From NCBI RefSeq assembly GCF_003865135.1, contig NZ_BHZC01000001.1:9300001-9364000 (forward strand): a DNA stretch of 64,000 nucleotides, written 5' to 3'. Both the position numbers and the translations under genes were made by a program. Numbering within the stretch: position 1 is the first letter of the stretch; each line of letters starts with the position of its first letter. The notes under the pieces are model-generated. The model saw only the letters and a program-made list of their open reading frames with translations. It made no database searches and had not been told where the DNA came from. The DNA comes from Streptomyces chrestomyceticus JCM 4735 (GTDB taxonomy: Bacteria > Actinomycetota > Actinomycetes > Streptomycetales > Streptomycetaceae). Below are positions 17,235 to 25,776 of the stretch, piece after piece.

Positions 17235-18002
17235 ATGGGTAAGAACCTTCAAAACAAGGAGCGGCTCAGGCCGATCGACCTGGCCCGCGGGCACGGCCTC
17301 TCCACGCAGGCCGTCAGGAATTACGAGGAGGACGGCATCCTCCCGGCCGCGGACCGCACACCGCACGGCTACCGCACCTACACACCCCTGCACGCGCAGG
17401 CCCTCCGCGCCTTCCTCACCCTGATGCCCGGCCACGGCCACCAAGTGGCGGCGTCGATCCTGCGGGCGGTGAACCAGGGCGAAGCCGACGAGGCGTTCCG
17501 CCTCATCGACGAGAGCCACGCCCAGCTCCTCGAAGACCGGCGCACCCTCCAGGCCGTCGAGAGCGCCATCCGCGACCTGACGCGCAACTCGACACCCGAG
17601 GCGGACACGGCAGCCGAGGTGGGCCCGATGTCCACACCCGACGCGGCGTCGGAGACCGGCAGTATCTTCATCGGGCCGTTGGCAGAGAAGCTGGGGATCC
17701 GGCCCGCGACGCTCCGCAAGTGGGAGAACGCCGGACTGGTACGCCCGCGCCGCGACCAGCTCACCGGCTACCGCGTCTACGACGCCTCCGACGTACGGGA
17801 CGCCCGCCTGGTCCACCAGCTCAGGCGCGGCGGATACCTGCTGGAACAGATCGCCCCGCTGATGGACCAGGTACGGGCGGCAGGCGGGCTGGAGCCGTTG
17901 GAAGGCGCCCTGAGTGACTGGCAGAGGCGCCTGTCCGCCCGGGCCCGCGCGATGCTGACCGGGGCTGCGGAGTTGGAGGCGTACCTGCGCGAACGCGGGT
18001 GA
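17235..18002 (+). CDS. TioE-like regulator with two MerR DNA-binding domains
   Basis: 255 aa with two separate MerR helix-turn-helix units: residues 10-60 (IDLARGHGLSTQAVRNYEED, GYRTYTPLHAQALRAF) and residues 138-190 (PLAEKLGIRPATLRKWENAG, GYRVYDASDVRDARLV), joined by an Ala/Glu-rich helix. This double-MerR layout is that of the TioE family. The start at 17235 is set by the first domain; GCGGG lies just upstream. It is divergent from the esterase-like gene and probably controls it through the TTCAACG palindrome. Confidence 0.85.
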   Translation: MGKNLQNKERLRPIDLARGHGLSTQAVRNYEEDGILPAADRTPHGYRTYTPLHAQALRAFLTLMPGHGHQVAASILRAVNQGEADEAFRLIDESHAQLLEDRRTLQAVESAIRDLTRNSTPEADTAAEVGPMSTPDAASETGSIFIGPLAEKLGIRPATLRKWENAGLVRPRRDQLTGYRVYDASDVRDARLVHQLRRGGYLLEQIAPLMDQVRAAGGLEPLEGALSDWQRRLSARARAMLTGAAELEAYLRERG

Positions 18003-18032
18003 ACGGCCGGGCAGGACCGACGGCCGGACCGC

Positions 18033-18075
18033 GAACTGCCTGGCCTGCCTGAACTGCCTGAACTGCCTGAACTGT
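18033..18075. repeat. Short 9-bp tandem repeat (CTGCCTGAA)
   Basis: CTGCCTGAA is repeated three to four times, with a variant CTGCCTGGC first, just after the regulator stop and before the convergent monooxygenase. A low-complexity array; no function visible. Confidence 0.7.
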
Positions 18076-18114
18076 TCGGACCGCCCGGACCGATCGAGAT
18101 TCTGTCCGCTACGG

Positions 18115-19323
18115 CTACGATGCCGAACGGTCCGCCGTCGCCCCGGAGCCGTCTTCGCCGGAGACCGTGCGCAGATCGGTGTCCCAGTCCAGTTGGGCGA
18201 TCAAGGCATCGTCGCCAGGACGCTGCGGTGTCGGTGTCGGTGCCGATCCGGTACGCGGAGGAGTGCGGGTGCCGCGTGAAATCTGCCCGCTGACGGTGAT
18301 GTTGTGCTCGACACGAGGGCGGCGGCACGCCTCGTACAGGGCGAACGCACGCTCCGCGTCGGGTGCGTCCCGCAGGGACTTGGCCAGGACGACGGCGTCC
18401 TCCAAGGCCATGGACGCGCCTTGGCCCGTCGCCGGCGACGCCGCGTGCGCGGCATCACCGATGATCAGCGTCCGGCCGGAGTGCCAGGGAGTGCCGGGCG
18501 GGATCTCGGTGGCGTTCGTGGCCATGATGCCGTCCGTGGAGGCGGCGACGATGTCCGCGGCGGGTGTGGCGTCCGCACGCAGCAGGGCGACCAGTAGTTC
18601 ACGTCGGCGGGACGGATCGGGGTCTGAGAGTTCCTCGGCGGGAAGGGCCTCGGTGGCGACCCGGGCGAACCAGTACGTCTCCCGGTCCGGCGAGACCGCG
18701 TAGCCGAAGGACACGTTGCTGCCCCGCACCATGGTGATGTGGCCGGTCTCTTCCGCCACCGGTGCGCTGCGGGTGTACCCGTAGAAGACGCGCTGCCCCG
18801 CGGAGACGGGTTCCACGCCAGGGGCGATCGACCGTCGAAGGGTCGAATTCACCCCGTCCGCGCCGATGAGCAGGTCACCGGTGGCGACGCTGCCGTCCGC
18901 GAACCGCGCGGACACCTGGTGCGGCCCGTTCTCGAAGGACACCAGCCGTGCTCCGTGCACGATCCGGATACGCCGGCGGACGGCCTCGGCCTGCAGGGCG
19001 GCGTTCAACTCGCCACGACGCAGGCACCGGTAGCGCAGGAGGGCGTCGTCGGCCTCTCCCATCGGCGCGTGCGCCACCTCGCTGCCCCGGTCGTCGAGAA
19101 GCCGCAGGGAACGCAGCGGAAAGCCGATCGAGGTGACCGCGTCCGAAGCACCGAGCTGCGCCAACGCGCGCATACCGTTGCTGGCCAGGGTCAGGAAGGC
19201 CCCGATGTCCTCGGCCGTGTCGGGATGCGCCTCGTGCACGACGACGTCGAATCCCGCCTTGTGCAGCGCCAGCGCGGTTGCCGTGCCGGCGATCCCGCCA
19301 CCGATGACCAGTATGCGTTCCAC
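18115..19323 (-). CDS. FAD-dependent monooxygenase (PHBH/UbiH-like)
   Basis: 402 aa flavoprotein hydroxylase. N-terminal FAD fold VERILVIGGGIAGTATALAL with an acidic residue at the end of strand 2 (VVVHEAH), the middle DG-type motif LLIGADGVNSTLRR and the C-terminal ribityl-binding motif GDAAHAASPATGQGASMALEDA are all present. It should hydroxylate or epoxidise an aromatic or similar substrate with NAD(P)H and O2. GTG 19323 is chosen: GGAG sits 6 nt upstream and the Rossmann strand begins there. The last 60 residues are Pro/Thr-rich and vary in this family. Substrate unknown. Confidence 0.9.
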   Translation of the reverse strand: MERILVIGGGIAGTATALALHKAGFDVVVHEAHPDTAEDIGAFLTLASNGMRALAQLGASDAVTSIGFPLRSLRLLDDRGSEVAHAPMGEADDALLRYRCLRRGELNAALQAEAVRRRIRIVHGARLVSFENGPHQVSARFADGSVATGDLLIGADGVNSTLRRSIAPGVEPVSAGQRVFYGYTRSAPVAEETGHITMVRGSNVSFGYAVSPDRETYWFARVATEALPAEELSDPDPSRRRELLVALLRADATPAADIVAASTDGIMATNATEIPPGTPWHSGRTLIIGDAAHAASPATGQGASMALEDAVVLAKSLRDAPDAERAFALYEACRRPRVEHNITVSGQISRGTRTPPRTGSAPTPTPQRPGDDALIAQLDWDTDLRTVSGEDGSGATADRSAS

Positions 19324-19502
19324 GAACCACTCCGCTCTTCCGTGCGGGTTCCATTCTGCGTCACGCCTGCGTCCCGTCCGGATGCGGCGTGGGCCCAGCC
19401 TGGGGTCGGCTGACCCTCCGCAGTCAGGATGGCGGCGGACGCGGTGTGTTCGACAACCCGCGCCCGCCACCGTACGGGAGGCTGCCGCCCGCCCGTCACC
19501 CG

Positions 19503-20435
19503 TCAGTCGGTGCGGCGCCGGCGCGTGATCAGGACGGCCGCGCCGCCCGCGACGACGGCCGCTCCGCCGATCAGCGCCACGGTGGGCAGGGCGTCGGACG
19601 AGCCGGTCTCCGCGAGGTTGCCGCTCGTGCCGGAGGGGTTACGGGCCGGCACGGCCGCGGCGGTCGCCGAGGTTTCGGCGCCGGGCGTGGCCGGTGCGGC
19701 CGTCGGCGTGGCGGAGCCGGTGGGCCGGGAGGCGGTCGGGGTGGGCCGCGGCTTCGCGGGCTCGGGCTTCGCGCCCCCGTCCGGAGAGGTACCGGGCTTC
19801 GGCGTGCCGGGAGTGGGCTCGGCGGCCGGTTCCACGACATTGAGCGTCTTGCGTTCGTCGGCGCCTGCCGTGCAGGGCTCCACCCTGCCGTCGGGCATGC
19901 GGAAGTGGTCCAGGAACGTGGCGCTGACGTCGACCGTGCTTGAGGACAGGTACCAGGGCAGTTCCGCCGCGGCGCGCAGTCGTAGGTCGTAGGTCACCGA
20001 CGCCCCGGCCTTCAGGGCACCGCCGGTGACGAAGCTGGACGCGTTTCTGTCCACCGGCGTCCACTTGCCGTCCCGGCCGGACTTGTACTCGAAGTCGATG
20101 AACTCGCTCACGAACGGTGCCTCGCGTTCCGACTCCCGGTAGACAGCGACCGAAACCCGGACCGGCGACACGTCCTTGTCGCTGACGTTGGTCACCGTCG
20201 CCCGGAACGACCGCCAGTCCCCGCCCCGTACGACCGGGCTGTCGACGTCGGTCCGCACGAGCTTGAGGGTCTTCTGCTGGTAACCGCCGACCGCGTCGGC
20301 GACGTCATGACAGGACGACAGGCCGTGCCAGGGCCGCTCGGGCTCCGTGGCGTGCGCGGCGGTGGCCGTCAGCACGGCGGCCGGGAGCACCGAGGCCGCT
20401 ATGGCGGCCGAAGCCACGGTACGACGAAGGTTCAT
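19503..20435 (-). CDS. LAETG-type sortase-anchored cell-wall protein
   Basis: 310 aa. A signal peptide (MNLRRT...ATAAHAT), a globular beta domain of about 170 residues with a Cys near each end, a Pro/Thr/Ala-rich wall-spanning linker, then LAETG, a hydrophobic helix (VALIGGAAVVAGGAAVLI) and RRRR. LAxTG is the substrate signature of actinobacterial class E sortases, so it is predicted to be covalently bound to the wall. GAGGAA precedes the ATG. Upstream lies a perfect GC palindrome at 20463-20484. The domain resembles secreted Streptomyces proteins of unknown role. Confidence 0.85.
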   Translation of the reverse strand: MNLRRTVASAAIAASVLPAAVLTATAAHATEPERPWHGLSSCHDVADAVGGYQQKTLKLVRTDVDSPVVRGGDWRSFRATVTNVSDKDVSPVRVSVAVYRESEREAPFVSEFIDFEYKSGRDGKWTPVDRNASSFVTGGALKAGASVTYDLRLRAAAELPWYLSSSTVDVSATFLDHFRMPDGRVEPCTAGADERKTLNVVEPAAEPTPGTPKPGTSPDGGAKPEPAKPRPTPTASRPTGSATPTAAPATPGAETSATAAAVPARNPSGTSGNLAETGSSDALPTVALIGGAAVVAGGAAVLITRRRRTD

Positions 20436-20462
20436 CGGGTTCCTCTTCCGTACAACTTCCGT

Positions 20463-20484
20463 ATGGGCGCGACATCGCGCCCAT
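20463..20484. promoter_or_regulatory. Perfect 10-bp inverted repeat upstream of LAETG gene
   Basis: ATGGGCGCGA (20463-20472) and TCGCGCCCAT (20475-20484) are perfect reverse complements with a 2-nt spacer, 28 bp upstream of the ATG at 20435. It may be an operator or a leader hairpin. The tight spacer disfavours an RNA hairpin and favours a protein-binding site (inference). Confidence 0.6.
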
Positions 20485-20703
20485 TGACGGTCCTATGACC
20501 CCTGAGCTGGGCGAATAGTTGTGCCGGCGGTGTCTGGAGTGTCGGCGACGAAGTCGAGGAGCGTGGTGGCCGAGGTGTCCCTCTCTGGACGATGAGCTGT
20601 CGCTGGTCGCTGTGCTGCGGCAACTCTCGTCCAGTGCGATCACACCGTCGATTACTCCGGAGGTAACGACCGTACGGGCCGGGGCTCGCGGACAGGTTCC
20701 GCC

Positions 20704-21651
20704 TCAGCGGCGCAGGGCGGTCTCCCGCTCCAGGTGCGACAGCTTCTCGGGGTTGCGTACGGCGTAGAGCCCGGTGATGAGCCCGTTCTCGACGTGCGCC
20801 GTCACGACGGTGTCCAGCTCGCCGTCCAGGTGGATGATCAGCGCCGGACCGGCATTGACCTGGGCCGGCCGCAGCGAGATCGCCCCCGTCTTGCGCAGGC
20901 CGCCGACCAGCAGGCGGGACACCTTGTCGGCCCCGACGATCGGCCGCAGGACGGCCTGTTTGACCCCGCCGCCGTCACCCAGGAGGACGACGTCCGGCGC
21001 GAGGATGTCGACCAGGGTCTGCAGGTCTCCCGTTTCGACCGCCCGCCGGAAGGCGTCGAGCGCGTCGCGTGTCTCGGCGGGGGAAACGGTCCCGCGCGGC
21101 CGGCGCGCCGCGACGTGGGCCCGCGCCCGGTGCGCGATCTGGCGGACCGCGTCCGGGCTCTTGTCGACGGACGCGGCGATCTCGTCGTACCCGAGGTCGA
21201 ACACCTCACGCAGCACGAACACCGCCCGCTCGGTCGGCGTGAGCGTCTCCAGCACCAGCAGCATCGCCGTCGAGACGCTGTCGGCCAGTTCGACGTCCTC
21301 GGCCACGTCGGGCGTGGTGAGCAGCGGTTCGGGCAGCCAGGAGCCGACGTAGGACTCCTTGCGGCGGCCGAGCGTACGCAGTCGGCCCAGCGCCTGGCGT
21401 GTGGTGATCCGGACCAGGTACGCGCGGTGCTCCCGTACGGTGGTGAGATCGACGCCCACCCACCGCAGCCAGGTCTCCTGCAGGACGTCCTCCGCGTCGG
21501 CGGCCGAGCCGAGCAACTCGTAGGCGACGGTGAACAGCAGGTTGCGATGGGTGACGAACACCTCGGTGGCGAGGTCCGTGCCCCCGCCGTCGGCGAGCCG
21601 GTCAGCCGCGCCCTCCGTGCGCTCACTGCGTTCATTGTTCACCGGGTTCAC
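20704..21651 (-). CDS. sigJ: ECF41/SigJ-type RNA polymerase sigma factor with SnoaL-like C-terminus
   Basis: 315 aa. Sigma region 2 (NLLFTVAYELLGSAADAEDVLQE) and region 4 (LTPTERAVFVLREVFDLGYDEIAASVDKSPDAVRQIAHRARAHV) are followed by about 110 residues of a SnoaL/NTF2-like domain (DLQTLVDILAPDVVLLGDGGGVKQAV). That fusion defines the ECF41/SigJ group, in which the C-terminal domain replaces an anti-sigma factor. GTG 21651 is chosen because AGGAG lies 6 nt upstream. A carboxymuconolactone-decarboxylase-like gene lies divergently, the classic ECF41 neighbour. A self-promoter matching the ECF41 motif is present upstream. Confidence 0.9.
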   Translation of the reverse strand: MNPVNNERSERTEGAADRLADGGGTDLATEVFVTHRNLLFTVAYELLGSAADAEDVLQETWLRWVGVDLTTVREHRAYLVRITTRQALGRLRTLGRRKESYVGSWLPEPLLTTPDVAEDVELADSVSTAMLLVLETLTPTERAVFVLREVFDLGYDEIAASVDKSPDAVRQIAHRARAHVAARRPRGTVSPAETRDALDAFRRAVETGDLQTLVDILAPDVVLLGDGGGVKQAVLRPIVGADKVSRLLVGGLRKTGAISLRPAQVNAGPALIIHLDGELDTVVTAHVENGLITGLYAVRNPEKLSHLERETALRR

Positions 21652-21695
21652 AGGTTGCTCCTGCCTTTTCGCTTCCGACCGTGATATGCGCACAA

Positions 21696-21722
21696 GACGC
21701 CGGACACCGCCGCGTTGTGACA
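21696..21722 (-). promoter_or_regulatory. ECF41-type promoter of the sigma gene
   Basis: On the minus strand TGTCACA (21722-21716) is followed after exactly 16 nt by CGTC (21699-21696), 45 bp upstream of the GTG. This equals the ECF41 target motif as I remember it (TGTCACA ... CGTC), so the sigma factor probably activates itself. Confidence 0.7.
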
Positions 21723-21756
21723 TCCAGGGGCGGTGTTGTACGTCACATGGCCGAGC

Positions 21757-21783
21757 CGTCACAGGGAGCGGGGCAGCGGCGTC
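21757..21783 (+). promoter_or_regulatory. ECF41-type promoter of the CMD-like gene
   Basis: CGTCACA (21757-21763), a 16-nt spacer and CGTC (21780-21783) repeat the minus-strand promoter almost exactly, including TTG after CGTC, 40 bp upstream of the ATG at 21824. It predicts transcription of the target gene by the neighbouring sigma factor. Confidence 0.65.
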
Positions 21784-21823
21784 TTGTGGTCGTTCAACGC
21801 ACACCACGAGTGAGGACGAAGCC

Positions 21824-22312
21824 ATGAACGGAACCCGGTTCAACCTGTTCGAGAACGAGTTCGGTGCCAAGTTCGCCAAGCGGTTCGCCAACGCCGGTCT
21901 GCTCGTCCAGCAGTCGTCGCTGCCGAAGGCGACGCAGGAGCTGATGGCACTGCGCGCCAGCCAGATCAACGGCTGCGGCTGGTGCATCGACATGCACACC
22001 AAGGACGCCGCGGCTTCCGGTGAGACCGCGGTCCGGCTCAACTTGGTCGTCGCCTGGCGCGAGTCCACCGTGTTCACCGAGGCCGAGCGGGCGGCGCTGG
22101 CGTTCACCGAGGAAGGCACCCGGCTCGCCGACGCTTACGAGGGCGTCTCCGACGAGACCTGGGCCGAGGTGCGCAAGCACTACGACGACGACCAGACCGC
22201 CGCGCTGATCGCCGTGGTCGCCCTGATCAACGCGGCCAACCGGCTCGCCATCATCACCCACCAGCAGGGAGGTACGTACGAGCCGGGCATGTTCGCTGCC
22301 GCGGTCAACTGA
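21824..22312 (+). CDS. Carboxymuconolactone decarboxylase/AhpD-like protein
   Basis: 162 aa all-helical AhpD fold. The redox motif NGCGWCIDMH (C-x-x-C with a following His) is intact, so it is likely an alkylhydroperoxidase-like peroxidase or thiol oxidoreductase rather than a true decarboxylase. It is the standard genomic partner of ECF41 sigma factors, here divergent from one and carrying a matching promoter. It ends at a bidirectional hairpin. Electron donor and substrate unknown. Confidence 0.9.
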   Translation: MNGTRFNLFENEFGAKFAKRFANAGLLVQQSSLPKATQELMALRASQINGCGWCIDMHTKDAAASGETAVRLNLVVAWRESTVFTEAERAALAFTEEGTRLADAYEGVSDETWAEVRKHYDDDQTAALIAVVALINAANRLAIITHQQGGTYEPGMFAAAVN

Positions 22313-22347
22313 TTGCCGAGTGGGAGCGGGGGCCCAGGCCGTGCTCG

Positions 22348-22371
22348 TCCGGTCCCCCGGGCGGGACCGGA
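22348..22371. terminator. Bidirectional hairpin between convergent genes
   Basis: TCCGGTCCC (22348-22356) and GGGACCGGA (22363-22371) form a perfect 9-bp stem with a 6-nt loop between the CMD-like gene and the convergent STAS gene. Confidence 0.75.
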
Positions 22372-22379
22372 GCCCCGGG

Positions 22380-22919
22380 TCAGGCCGTCGAAGGGGCGCC
22401 AGGACCGGGCCCCTTCGGCTCCCAGCACAGCAGGTCACCGCACGAGCCCCGCCAGAACGTCCGGTGCGGGCGGGTCTCGGCAGGACGCGGGAGCTGCTTC
22501 CCCGCGGTGTGGTGCGCCGTCATGCGGGAGCACGTCGACGTGCCGGGGCAGGGGGCCAGCCGGGGGCCCACACCGGTACGGACCAGAGCCCGCTCAACCG
22601 TTTCGCTGGCCACCACAAGTTCCAGGCTCCCCTGTGCGGCGTGCACGGCGCCGCTTATGCCCAGGAGCGTGTAGAGGCTGGCGTTGTCGCACCAGGTGAT
22701 GCCGGACAGATCGAGCCGCAGCCGACGGTGGCCGGACTTCAGGTGGGCGACGGTGGCGTCGCACAGCAGGCGCACCGTACGGACGTCGAGCTCGCCGACG
22801 ACCCCCAGTTCCGTGGCGCCGCCGGCCTCGCGGCGGGTGCTGACGGTCAGCCGGAGATCGGGTGGCTCGATCAGCGGGATGCGGAGAAGCGAGGCCATGA
22901 GGGGCGAGCCGCTGCGCAT
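22380..22919 (-). CDS. STAS-domain protein with altered phosphosite
   Basis: 179 aa. The STAS core runs from about residue 25 to 115 (LGVVGELDVRTVRLL, RLRLDLSGITWCDNASLYTLL). In anti-sigma antagonists the segment reads CDSSGL, with the first Ser phosphorylated by an anti-sigma kinase. Here it is CDNASL, so the phosphoacceptor is Asn. The last 60 residues are Arg/Pro-rich and unlike the family. ATG 22919 has GGAGGG upstream. A second STAS gene with its own substitution lies upstream, so the pair may work without phosphorylation (inference). Confidence 0.75.
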   Translation of the reverse strand: MRSGSPLMASLLRIPLIEPPDLRLTVSTRREAGGATELGVVGELDVRTVRLLCDATVAHLKSGHRRLRLDLSGITWCDNASLYTLLGISGAVHAAQGSLELVVASETVERALVRTGVGPRLAPCPGTSTCSRMTAHHTAGKQLPRPAETRPHRTFWRGSCGDLLCWEPKGPGPGAPSTA

Positions 22920-23150
22920 CGGTCCCTCCAGAAGGCCGTCGGGCGGGGCCAAGGCATGGCCCTTCGAACGCCGACCAGACTTCCCGGCACACCCTGCGCC
23001 CTCCGGAGCATTGAGGCCACGGTAGCGGCCGTGGCCGTGGCGCGGAAGCTGAGCTGCCCAAAGGGGCCCGGGAGGCGCAGCGGGGCCGGACTCCAGTGCG
23101 GCCGACGGCTGTCCGGACGGTCCGTCGGCCCGCCACGCCCGCGGCGTCCC

Positions 23151-23564
23151 TCAGTGCTTCTCGGGGGCGACGAACAGGGCCCGCGTGCCGGTCAGTTCCA
23201 GGAGCTGGTTGATGGCGCTGTTGCTGGTGCGGATGGTGACGGTCTTGTTCAGGTGCTGCGCCCGGCTGCGCAGGCGCAGCAGTGTGGTGAGGCCCGCGCA
23301 GTCGCAGAAGTGCAGGGCGTGGAGGTGGAGGTCTAGGCCGCGGGTGGAGTGGCCGAGGGCCGCGTGCAGGCCGGGTTCGATGCGCCGGCCGGTGTCCAGG
23401 TCCAGGTCGCCCCGGATCGTGACGCGTGTGCGGTCGCCGTCCGCGGTGACCTCCAGGGCCAGGAGACACGGTTCGGGGACCACGGGTGGCGCGGTGCTGC
23501 GGGCGAGGGCGCGTTCGGTGTCCTGCTGGGTGAAGGGGGATGCGCAGCGCGCAGGCTCCGGCAT
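23151..23564 (-). CDS. STAS-domain protein, second of a pair
   Basis: 137 aa with a STAS domain from about residue 35 (LLALEVTADGDRTRVTIRGDLD) to the end. The phosphosite segment is HFCDCAGLTTLL: Cys in place of the phosphorylatable Ser and Ala in place of the second Ser. GGAAGAGGAAGG precedes the ATG. Same strand as the other STAS gene, 231 bp apart. No anti-sigma kinase or sigma gene adjoins, so the partner must be elsewhere. Confidence 0.75.
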   Translation of the reverse strand: MPEPARCASPFTQQDTERALARSTAPPVVPEPCLLALEVTADGDRTRVTIRGDLDLDTGRRIEPGLHAALGHSTRGLDLHLHALHFCDCAGLTTLLRLRSRAQHLNKTVTIRTSNSAINQLLELTGTRALFVAPEKH

Positions 23565-23792
23565 GGCCTTCCTCTTCCTCGTCGGCTCACCTGCCTCCGC
23601 ACCCCAGGCTCGCCCCTCCGGCGATACACGTCAACCGATACACGAAGAAAATTACGTGCATCAGGGTGCGCGAATCTTCCGTCGGTGGAATCGGCGCATG
23701 AATGACGTGCCGGAGCCGTACAGCGGGTGGACGTTCGTGACCCACCACGTACGGGTCGACGGGGGTAGTGGGGGAAGGGCTACGGGGCGGCG

Positions 23793-24488
23793 CTACCAGA
23801 GCACGGTCTGCCCCAGGTGGTCGACGAAGTGGAGGCCGGGCTTCCCCCGGTGGTTCTCGATCGTCTCCGCCACCCCCGGAACGCTCTCCTCCACGCTGAG
23901 TTCGGCTTCCATGCCGCCGAGTTCGGTACGCACCCAGCCCGGGTCCATCAGGAGCAGGGTGCGCGGGTCCCCGGCGTAACGGGCGGCGTAGCAGCGCATC
24001 AGTTGGTTCAGCGCGGACTTGCTCGCTCGGTACAGGTCCTGGCCGCCGTCGGTGTTCAGCGTGATGCTCCCCTGGTCGGAGGACATGACGCCGATGGTCC
24101 CGTTCGGGACGACCAGTGGGCGCAGGAACTCCACGACACGCATCGGGCCGAGCGCGTTGGTGGCCATGACCTCGGTGAACATGTCCGTCGGCACCTCGCC
24201 GATCGGGAGGTCGCCGCGGGTGATGGCGGCGTTGACGAAGAGCAGGTCGAGGGGGCGTCCCGCCAGCCGGTCGCGCAGTGCCGTTATCTGGTCGGGGTCG
24301 GTCATCTCCAGCGACTCGATGGTCAGCCGCCCCTCGGACGCCTCGGCCAGTTCGTGCAGGCCGGTACGCCCGGAGCCGCGCACCGTACCGATGACGTTCC
24401 AGTCACGGCGGAGGAACTCGGCGGCGAGCCCGAGGCCCAGTGTCCGGGAGGCCCCGACGATGAGAGCGGTTTTGCGGGTGTCGGTCAT
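23793..24488 (-). CDS. SDR-family oxidoreductase
   Basis: 231 aa classical short-chain dehydrogenase. Cofactor motif ALIVGASRTLGLGLA (an altered TGxxxGxG), NAA, catalytic Ser in VMSSDQGS and YRASKSALNQ (Y-x-x-x-K) are all present, so it should be an active NAD(P)-dependent enzyme. ATG 24488 fits the start of the Rossmann strand. It is divergent from a LysR regulator across 378 bp, the usual LysR-target arrangement. Substrate unknown. Confidence 0.88.
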   Translation of the reverse strand: MTDTRKTALIVGASRTLGLGLAAEFLRRDWNVIGTVRGSGRTGLHELAEASEGRLTIESLEMTDPDQITALRDRLAGRPLDLLFVNAAITRGDLPIGEVPTDMFTEVMATNALGPMRVVEFLRPLVVPNGTIGVMSSDQGSITLNTDGGQDLYRASKSALNQLMRCYAARYAGDPRTLLLMDPGWVRTELGGMEAELSVEESVPGVAETIENHRGKPGLHFVDHLGQTVLW

Positions 24489-24866
24489 GTGAATCCTGTC
24501 GTGGGTCAGCGGGTCGGTGCGCTGAGGTCGGGTGGTGCACGTCGTAGTGAGGGATCGTCGTACGCGGCCGTCGCCGGCCGGCGGTCGTTCGCCGACGTGC
24601 GTTCGCATCGGGAGGCAACTGCGGCAGCGGGCAGGCGAAAGCGGCCGTGTCCGCTCCGTACGGACGCGGAGCGGGCGGGTTTCAGGCCGGGCGCCGCGAA
24701 GTCCCGATGTTCTGGCGGCGATCGGCGGTGGCGGTCTCCAGCGGGATGCGCGGGGCCTGGCTGCCGACGCCGTCCACCGCGACGGTGGTGACGATCACGG
24801 TCCCATTCTCCGAGCGGTCCGTTGGGGCGTCCAATACTCTTGCGGCCACATTGATACCGTTACGAC
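24489..24866. promoter_or_regulatory. Divergent SDR/LysR control region
   Basis: 378-bp gap with no gene. By arrangement it should hold a LysR box and both promoters. ATTGATACCGTTACGACAT just before the LysR start has a T-N11-A pattern, but it is a weak match and I do not assign it. Confidence 0.35.
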
Positions 24867-25742
24867 ATGGATCTGGACCTGGATCTGCGGAAGCTCCGCT
24901 ACTTCGTCGCGGTGGCCGAGCACCGGCACTTCGGCCGGGCGGCCCAGGCACTGTTCATCGCTCAGCCGGTGCTCAGCCGGCAGATCCGCGCGTTCGAGCA
25001 GGAGCTGGGCTGCCGGCTGCTCACACGGACCACCCGCAGTGTCGAACTGACCTCGGCGGGACGGCGGCTGTACGAAGAGGCGCGCACCATCACCACGGCG
25101 GTGCACGCGGCGCTGCGGCGCGTGCACGAGGCCGCGCGGGACGAACAGCGGCTGATCGTCGCCTTCTCGCCCGGCCTCCACGTGTCCGAGGCGATCCGGA
25201 CGTTCACGGCGCGCCATCCGGAGGTCGAGATCGATGTCTTCCCGCTGCGCTGGTGGGAGCAGGACGCGCCGCTCCGCGACGGCCGGGCGCACATCGGATA
25301 CCTCCGGCGCCCCTTCGACGACACGGGGCTGCGCACCGTCCCCATCGGCCAGGAGACCAAGGTCGCGTGCCTGCCCGTGACCCATCCGCTGGCGGACCGC
25401 CGCACCCTCACGGCGGCCGATCTCGCCGGTGAGCCGATCCTCGACGTCCGGACGCGGCGGACGTCCTCACTGGAGGAGAAGTTCGAACTCATCGCCTCCG
25501 GGCAGGGCATCGCGCTCGTCCCGCTCAGCGTCGCGGGCTCGTACTCCCGCCCCGACCTGGTCTATCTGCACGTCACCGACTCCTCGCCGGTCGGTACCTG
25601 CCTGGCCGTACCGGAGAGCGGCTGCACGGATCTCGTACGGGACTTCCTGGACATCGCCACCGCCACCCTGCGCGGGCGCTCCGGTGATACGGATACCGAG
25701 CGGGCGGCGGCCGGGGCATCGCCGGCCGGGGCCGGGGAATGA
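24867..25742 (+). CDS. LysR-family transcriptional regulator
   Basis: 291 aa. N-terminal winged HTH LRKLRYFVAVAEHRHFGRAA, QPVLSRQIRAFEQELG, LLTRTTRSVELTSAG is typical. The effector domain follows (residues 95-265, EQRLIVAFSPGLHVSEAIR) and a Gly/Ala tail. It faces the SDR gene and should control it. Effector unknown. Convergent with the TetR gene downstream, 34 bp away. Confidence 0.92.
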   Translation: MDLDLDLRKLRYFVAVAEHRHFGRAAQALFIAQPVLSRQIRAFEQELGCRLLTRTTRSVELTSAGRRLYEEARTITTAVHAALRRVHEAARDEQRLIVAFSPGLHVSEAIRTFTARHPEVEIDVFPLRWWEQDAPLRDGRAHIGYLRRPFDDTGLRTVPIGQETKVACLPVTHPLADRRTLTAADLAGEPILDVRTRRTSSLEEKFELIASGQGIALVPLSVAGSYSRPDLVYLHVTDSSPVGTCLAVPESGCTDLVRDFLDIATATLRGRSGDTDTERAAAGASPAGAGE

Positions 25743-25776
25743 CGCCCCGCCGACGCGGTGGCCGACGGCCCGCCGG

